Source of the DNA: Corylus avellana
Lineage: Eukaryota > Streptophyta > Magnoliopsida > Fagales > Betulaceae
Assembly (NCBI RefSeq): GCF_901000735.1
Contig: NC_081542.1
Coordinates: forward strand, 45,982,238-46,046,237
Length of the DNA stretch: 64,000 bases
Direction: 5' to 3'
Shown here: positions 57,505-64,000 of the stretch, piece by piece
Layout of the letters: the number at the start of each line of letters is the position of its first letter
Position numbering within the stretch: position 1 is the stretch's first letter
Program-made: the position numbers and the translations under genes
Notes under the pieces: generated by a model
What the model was told of the DNA's origin: nothing
Seen by the model: the letters and a program-made list of their open reading frames with translations, nothing else
Databases searched by the model: none

Positions 57505-58563
57505 GACAAATCTTTTGTTTGCTTTTTGACAATAGAATGCAAGCGGCCAAATTTTCTTTTATTTTTCTCAAACTTGCTTTTCACATTGGTTTACCAAGTC
57601 TTTTTTTGCATGATCTTCATCCTTTCATCATGTGATAAGGTTATTGTACTCTTCTTCCTCTAGTAAAAGTGAAGAGATAGGGCTTTCTTGTTATCATATT
57701 TTCAAGCAATTTTTCAGTTTGCTCGATGTAATATGAAATTCGGGTGCAATTAAGTGAGACTTCAATAACATATAATCTTTTATCATTAGTTATCATGAAT
57801 CTATTGATGGGAGTGTCTAACTTCCTTTGCTTTGCCAAAGAGAAAAAGCTTTAAGCCCAATAATTCACTTCTTCAACATAAGCAAAGTTTAGAGAATTAA
57901 TCATTCTTTCTTCAACAAATTTTTCTTCATCTTTGGCTTTTAAGTACCATATCTGATTAGGCTAGAAAAAAAATTTCTTTTATTCTCCAACCAAGTGAAC
58001 TTGCCATTTAGAAGGTAAAGTATTTTTCCCATTTTAGATTCCTCGCTAAATAAGAAAGTAATGTTCTTATCATAGAAGGAAACTGTCACCATTGATATGC
58101 TGTCAACGCTTGGAAAATTACTTGATTAGCAAGTTTCCATTCAATATCTTCAATAAAGCACTCTTCGTTATTGATGAGAGTTGTCAACTTGGGAATTCCT
58201 TCATGAAGATTAATGCATGTTTGAATGGCTGCGAATTAAGATCTGTTTAATCTTAACTCCATTATCTTTTATTTTTTCTTGAAAAATCTGAAAAGCATCA
58301 TGTGGAAGCAAATTTTTTGCTTTTTTCAAATAAAAAGATTCTTTTCATTTTTTGAAGTTCATCATCTAAAAGCTTACTTTCTAATAGATCAGTCATACAA
58401 AGAAAATAATTTAATTTAGGAAAATTTCGTTTTTCATCCCATCTTATCTGTTTGAGAAGATTGATGGAATGATAAATTAATTTCTCCACTTTTGCTGTTT
58501 GGCAGCTATTTTTTTTGCCAAACAACTCATATGTTGTTTGAACTTCCCTTTTTGGTTTAAAAT
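57505..58563 (-). pseudogene. pararetrovirus ORF VI-like relic, inverted copy
   Basis: Minus-strand frames (58298-58525, 57641-57838 and between) match the relic at 28250-29600, in the same order. This copy lacks the MITE seen at 28390. Many stops. It is cut by the gap at 58564. Confidence 0.45.
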
Positions 58564-58663
58564 NNNNNNNNNNNNNNNNNNNNNNNNNNNNNNNNNNNNN
58601 NNNNNNNNNNNNNNNNNNNNNNNNNNNNNNNNNNNNNNNNNNNNNNNNNNNNNNNNNNNNNNN
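58564..58663. other. assembly gap (100 N)
   Basis: Exactly 100 N, at the centre of the palindrome. Confidence 0.99.
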
Positions 58664-60166
58664 CTAAACAATAATTATATAGATAAAGCTTACAAGAAGT
58701 ATGATGAAACCATCATACCTGCTAAACCAAGATCGAGAACCTAACCCTTATAGTTAAAAAACTAAAAAAGTTAAAATGCTACAAGCTAGCCTTAGACTTG
58801 TAGGCTAGTCCTTTAATCAACTAGTGTAAAGATAGCTCTGTCTTTTAGTTTCTCTCTCTTCTATAATAGAGTGTTTGTTGAGTCCTCGTAGATCTATCAT
58901 TAAATATTGTTAGGTATTATATGTGTAATTTAAAGGGATACAATCTCATATTGAAAGTATGCAAGAAGTGTGAGGGGTTAATATAATATTATTGAGTCCA
59001 AACTTATAGGATTAAGCTTTGGGTTGTATGGAGTCTCGGTATACTATATTATGGCTCATCAGTCTTCCTAACAATTCGAAATAAAATAATCATGGAGGAG
59101 AGTTACACATCTTAAATTTTCTTCTAAAAAATTAATTTTCAAATGATGTGTCATAATCTCATGAGATTTATTATTTTGGGAAGTATGTCACAAACTTATG
59201 GAATGATAACACATCATTTAAAAACTAACTTTTAAGAAAAAAATTTAAAATGTGTAGCATTTCTGAAGATCATGATATATATATATATCACAAAAGATAA
59301 ATCTATGAAAATTCATAAATATGTGCAAACATTGCCATATAATGGCTCCTCTTTCATTCCATGCTCCAACTTTTTAAAACTCGTTTTAAAAAAAAAATGA
59401 TTTCTAAAATTGGTAAAATAGAAAGAAGAAATCCAATGAATCTAGTGGGGCGTAGGACAAATATTAAAATAATAATAATAAAAAAAAAATTTGTTATTAT
59501 TATTTTTTTTGGTTAAGTTTTTATGAGTTAATATTTAGTTTTTAATGCCTCAAAACTTATTTTTGAATTTAAAACTAAAATTTAGAGGTGAAAGATTAAT
59601 CATTTAGGAATGGTATCACTTAAAAAAAAAAATTTATAAATTTAATGCTAATACTTTGAATTTAAAATTTCTTTTAATATATTTTTTTTTCAATTTAAAA
59701 AAATACAAAACCAAATTTCTGACACATGAAGCAGCAGAGTATCTCTATTCCTGTTGGGGCAGATATGATAGTGAAGGAAGATGTGGTTAAGGTTTGTTCG
59801 TACTTTCATGTAGGAACCAATGGGCATCTTTAGCTTTGTCTACAGTTATGCACAAACTTTTAACGCAAAACACGGTTACACGTACGGATGGTCCCGATTG
59901 ATCACGTGAAAGTCGGCTTCAGTCAGGTTAGAGGTCGTCAATTAGGCCCTGGCCCCTGTCCCACGTACGTCTGAGGAAAACGTTGATGACAAACGCCACC
60001 TCGTCAAACATGTATACGTTATAACTAACTTAGGGAATAAATTTTGTATAATTAATCTTAACGCTTGATTTTAATTTCCAATTAATTAGATCTTAAAATT
60101 TCAACTACGTATAATACGTATTAAATAATTTCAAAATCTTTACAATTTGAATCATTAATTAAAATT

Positions 60167-60399
60167 AGAGAAAATTATAGTTTACCCCTTCAAAGTTGAC
60201 AGCGTTTTTCAATTCGAATATCAAAGTTTCAATTTTTAGAATCCACCCCCACAAAGTTTCAATTTTTTTCAATTCGACCAATATTATTCCAAAATTTCCA
60301 TATTGCCCATGATTTTTTTTTAAATTTTTTTATTTTTATGAAAAAAAAAAATTGTGGGTGCAAAAATGGCCAGATGGGCAAAGAGCCACCCCGGATTTT
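60167..60399. mobile_element. MULE MITE copy 5 (mirror of copy 4), cut by gap
   Basis: Reverse complement of the right part of 55616-55995, with the same target duplication (TTAAAATT, 60159-60166). It is the same insertion duplicated with the palindrome. Confidence 0.75.
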
Positions 60400-60499
60400 N
60401 NNNNNNNNNNNNNNNNNNNNNNNNNNNNNNNNNNNNNNNNNNNNNNNNNNNNNNNNNNNNNNNNNNNNNNNNNNNNNNNNNNNNNNNNNNNNNNNNNNN
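60400..60499. other. assembly gap (100 N)
   Basis: Exactly 100 N, inside a MITE copy. Confidence 0.99.
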
Positions 60500-61161
60500 G
60501 ACGAATGGAGCATTGTTCTCTTATCTCTCTAAAAGAAATGGTGTGGAAGCAACATTGGCTAGTCAACCTCAGTCAAGAATCCAACCTCAGTCAACATTGG
60601 CTACTCTGCCCTCCCTAAAGTGTTATCTAAAGCATGGAAAGGGTGTTAGTAGAATGTCATTAGAACTCATAATTAAATAGAAACAGGAGTTTCTAAAAAC
60701 GCGTCTGAAACCGATGGATTTGAAAACCACAGCCAAACACAGACGCGTCTGACGGTTCCTCTACGCAATTTGAACCCCTTTTGAATGTGCAATTTCTTGC
60801 ATCTCTATCGTCCATCCGTGTATACTACGTCAATTTAGAGGTCCTATCAACTTCGGACACCCTGCCTAATTAATTGTGTGATACATGAAACCTGCATAAT
60901 GACAATGAAGTGAATTGCAATTAGTGGTTTCACTTTAAAGGAAGACTTGACCCCTCAATCAACGGAGAAACAAGTGTGTGAATCCATCCAAAGAGATGAA
61001 GAAATTTCTTAGTTTGTTTCAAACTTGTACATCCATGTGCTCTGCAAAGCGTGGGATTTGACAACTCATATACAAACCCTATGTTTATCTCTCTTACGCA
61101 CCTATTAGTTGAAAATACAGAAAACAATACTGCCATTTTCTTTTAGCCTTCCCACCCCCCA
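60500..61161. other. upstream region of the lectin receptor kinase
   Basis: No ORF with a domain. Likely promoter and leader of the gene that follows. Confidence 0.45.
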
Positions 61162-62851
61162 ATGGCTCCCATATCCATTGTTTTCTTCCTTGTGTTTACG
61201 TCCTTTGCATGTGGAGGAGCTCAACCAAATCAATCTAGCCGTATTGGCCCGGGCTCTTCACTCTCTCCCACAACTCAACCCTCTTCGTGGCTTTCTCCTG
61301 CTAGCCGATTTGCATTTGGGTTCTACCAGCTGCAAGGCACTACTGGCTTTGCTGTTGGAATTTGGTTGGTCAGTAAACACAACAAAACCGTGGTGTGGAC
61401 GGCAATTCGTGATGGTCCACCGATCACCACGAATGCAAGGCTGGATTTTACCAAGGATGGTATGATGCTTTCGAGAACTGAGCGAAGACGATCGAAACTC
61501 ATTGCGAAAGCAACAGGCTCTGTTTCCTATGCCGCCATGCTCGACTCTGGCAATTTTGTGCTCTGTGACAAGGATTCCAAGATAGTTTGGCAGAGTTTTG
61601 AACATCCTACCGACACCATTTTAGGAGGTCAGACTTTGTTTGCGGGAGGCCAACTCTTCTCTAGCTTAACAGAGATTGACCACTCAAGTACTCAACCGTA
61701 TCACGGTTTCATCTCAAGATGCAGGATGATGGAAACCTTGTTTTATACCCAGCAAACACTGGCGACACTCCAGATGATGCTTACTGGAGCACAAACACTG
61801 TAGGCCTTGGATCTAAGTTTCACCTTTATCTCAATAATACAGGTCGTCTGGTTATCATCAACGGCAGTAGTTTACACACAGTTCGTACCTTGCATATTGC
61901 ATCTTCGGCCACCAACAATAATACTATTTATCGTTCAACTCTCGATGCGGATGGAATTTTCCGTCTCTACTCTCACGGCTATGAAGAAAGTGGCGACTTC
62001 AACGTATCAACTTTATGGGAAGCGCTTACCGATCGATGTGAGGTGAAAGCTTTCTGCGGTTTCAACAGCTATTGCACATTCAATGACAACGAACCATACT
62101 GTCTTTGCCTTCCTGGGACTGATTTTGTAGATCCGAATGACAGGTCTCTTGGTTGTGAGAAAAACTTTTCGGAAGCAGTATGTATAGGTGGAAAAGAAAA
62201 TGAAGCCTTATATCGCATCCAAACCATGGATAATATGGAGTGGGGAGATCTTCCTTATGTTGTGGCAGCGTTGTCAACAAAGGAAGAATGCAGCAGGTCT
62301 TGTTTGGAAGATTGCAGTTGTGGGGTGGCACAATTCAAGAGTGAGTCTTGCTGGAAACAAAGCCTTCCACTGAGGTATGTGAGAAGAACTAAAAATAAGG
62401 AGACGGTATTCTTTAAGGATGGTATAACAAGCCTTAAGAGCAGCAATGAAACTGATAACCAACAGGTGCCACTCGAGGTCGTACGCAAAACAGCAATAGT
62501 GGAAATTCTTCTTGTGACTTTTGGTTTTACAGCATTCTCATGTGTTGCCCTCGCAATCTCTGGCCTTTTCGTTTTCAAATGTCGAGTTTTGAGGTACCAA
62601 AGGCTAATAGAAAATGGAAACCTGGGCTTGAATGAGGAGGTCACATTGAGATTGTTTTCTTATAATGAGCTTAAAAGAGCAACAAATGGCTTCAAAGAAG
62701 AGTTAGGTAAGGGCTCATTCGGAGCAGTTTACAAAGGGGCACTGTACAAAGGTAGAAGACTTGTTGCTGTAAAGAGACTAGAGAAATTAATTGAAGAAGG
62801 TGAACGAGAGTTCCGGGCAGAGATGCGAGCAATTGGGAGAACCCACCATAG
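61162..62851 (+). pseudogene. G-type lectin receptor-like kinase, broken
   Basis: Intronless. Starts with a signal peptide (MAPISIVFFLVFTSFACGGA), then a B-lectin domain (SSWLSPASRFAFGFYQL, FVLCDKDSKIVWQSFEHPTD). A frameshift near 61700 moves the reading to another frame (MQDDGNLVLYPANT), which runs on through an EGF-like Cys cluster (CEVKAFCGFNSYC), a PAN-like cluster (CSRSCLEDCSCG), a membrane helix (about 62490-62575) and the kinase start (FSYNELKRATNGF, GKGSFGAVYKG, VAVKRLEKL). At 62852, after GRTHH, a Sirevirus LTR begins, so most of the kinase is missing here. Layout matches the LECRK/RLK1 group, plasma-membrane receptors in defence. Two independent lesions make it a pseudogene unless the frameshift is a sequencing error. 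Confidence 0.88.
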
Positions 62852-63730
62852 TGTTAGTTCTTGTGTTGGCTTAATTCAGTTCCAAAATGCAGATGCTACT
62901 GTTCACGGCTCAAACACTGATATAGAATGCTCAGAATCCAATCTCCACCGTTCATAATGTAGATTCATGTGTTATGAACGTCCCTGCAAAATTTCAGCTC
63001 AATCGGACCACAAATGCCCATCGATCGGAGTTGTTGATGAAGGCTGGACAGTCCGGGTCCGGACCTCCAGAAGCAGGGTCCGGACCCCATTTCCAGAAAC
63101 TTGATTTTTCAAGCAGGGTCCGGACCTCAATTCCCCGGGTCCGGACCCCAGTTCCCGAAAGTGCATTTTATGAGGCATGTCCGGACCTCAGATCTGCAGG
63201 GTCCGGACCTGGGTGACTTATTAGGGTTATTTTCTATTTAAACACGATTTTGCTACATTTACAAGTAGGTATTTTATTGAGCAAATATCTGGGTGCTTAG
63301 AGAGAGAGAATTTGTTCTAGATTATTGTTGAAGAGAAAATACGTGAAGCCAATCGGAGTTCCGGTGAAAGGAAATCTTTTAGAAGAATCGTGCCAGATGT
63401 TCTGGAAAGGGCTACTGAGGTAGAAGTCAAGTGGGTCACTTGTCGTGTGCAAGGAAGAGTCAAAGGTTTTGTTATTCTTCTTGTATTCCTTATTCTTCTA
63501 TTTAGTGAATTGATTTCCTGGGTTTGGCTGCCCCGGAGAGGTTTTACATTTAGAGAGTTCTCTAAATGGTTTCCTCTTCGTAACCAAATTTCTGTGTTCT
63601 TGATTGCATATTTCATATCAGTATTTGGTTGATTTTTTTTTAACTGCTAAGTTAGATCTGTTTTCTGGATTTTTTGTAAAACTCCTAGACGTGTGAGTAG
63701 GTGATAATTGGAGTCGTTTTAGAATTTTCA
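62852..63730 (+). repeat. 5' LTR of the Sirevirus element in the lectin kinase
   Basis: 879 bp against 878 bp for the other copy. Six GGTCCGGACC-type palindromes at 63055-63209. Confidence 0.88.
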
Positions 63731-63799
63731 ATTGGTATCAGAGCGGGTTCACTCTGTGAAGGATTTATTTCCTGAGTGTGATCCGAGACTCCATATCAA

Positions 63800-64000
63800 A
63801 TGTCTCATACTGTTGCTCCTAATTCTCTTCCCGTCTTTGACGGAACAAATTATACGCTTTGGAAAATTCGTATGAGAGCATATTTTAAATCCATTAATGT
63901 TTGGCATATTGTCGAATCTGGATGGACACGTCCAGAAAAAGCAATAGCTGAATGGACAACAGAGGAAAAGAATAATGCTACTGCGAATGACAAAGCTATA
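63800..64000 (+). CDS. Copia gag, N-terminal part (runs off the window)
   Basis: Open from MSHTVAPNSLPVFDGTNYTL to the window edge, 67 codons, nearly identical to the start of the gag at 34415 (one clear change, RPEKAIAEW versus RPDKAIAEW). No break in the visible part, unlike the other copy. Confidence 0.85.
   Translation, partial: MSHTVAPNSLPVFDGTNYTLWKIRMRAYFKSINVWHIVESGWTRPEKAIAEWTTEEKNNATANDKAI

Larger units (their letters stand above)
55616..60399. repeat. palindrome of pararetrovirus-like relics
   Basis: Left arm 55616-57505 and right arm 58664-60399 are inverted copies, low divergence, sharing even the MULE MITE at their outer ends. The centre (57505-58563 plus the gap 58564-58663) holds a single, minus-oriented ORF VI-like relic. 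A third copy lies at 27790-30980. Confidence 0.85.
62852..64000 (+). mobile_element. Sirevirus-type Copia element, right part outside the window
   Basis: LTR 62852-63730 (879 bp, TG...CA), primer-binding site TGGTATCAGAGC at 63733-63744, then gag. Same family as 31219-35362. Left target flank is CATAG. The polymerase, if present, lies beyond 64000. Confidence 0.9.

Overview
The window is nuclear DNA from a flowering plant, a eudicot and probably a woody rosid; the species cannot be fixed from the sequence. The evidence is GT-AG introns, plant-only gene families (P-class PPR, DUF26 receptor kinase, TPS-g terpene synthase, lectin receptor kinase, tapetal bHLH), AT-rich intergenic DNA and a dense load of plant-type transposons. 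Seven 100-N blocks show a scaffolded assembly.

Layout. (1) 1.7-3.0 kb: a four-exon bHLH gene on the minus strand that reads as the DYT1 tapetum regulator. (2) 4.5-13.2 kb: four tandem, intronless P-class PPR genes resembling the mitochondrial-ribosome PPR3 family. The second has a 3' end made from another copy's promoter. (3) 13.2-18.8 kb: a PPR remnant and an intact seven-exon cysteine-rich receptor-like kinase (CRK). (4) 18.8-25.8 kb: an inverted copy of the PPR/CRK-flank block with a near-identical fifth PPR gene and part of another, edged by assembly gaps. (5) 25.9-31.1 kb: non-coding repeats and a decayed endogenous pararetrovirus-like relic, itself hit by a Mutator-type MITE. (6) 31.2-35.4 kb: a Sirevirus-derived element with gag but no polymerase. 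36.2-41.2 kb: a decayed full-length Copia element. (7) 41.3-45.6 kb: a PPR 3' scrap, a Pack-MULE-like element, a CACTA MITE and a nested palindrome that abuts a 5'-truncated terpene synthase (45.6-47.2 kb). (8) 47.2-53 kb: a small Helitron, LINE scraps, a SINE, a hairpin element and a GC-cored MITE. (9) 53.0-55.5 kb: an intact TPS-g terpene synthase of the linalool/nerolidol type. (10) 55.6-60.4 kb: a large palindrome made of pararetrovirus-like relics. (11) 61.2-64 kb: a lectin receptor kinase broken by a frameshift and by a Sirevirus LTR inserted into its kinase domain; the element runs off the window.

The genes do not form one pathway. The intact genes are a pollen/tapetum transcription factor, mitochondrial PPR proteins, a stress/defence receptor kinase and a volatile terpene enzyme. 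What unites the window is structural turnover: tandem and inverted duplication, reciprocal gene loss, promoter-gene fusion, and datable insertions whose target duplications and empty sites are visible. I found no convincing new molecular system. The strongest leads are the PPR array with diverging RNA-code residues, the chimeric PPR 3' end, the Pack-MULE-like capture, the hairpin beside the truncated terpene synthase, and the inverted pararetrovirus-like relics.
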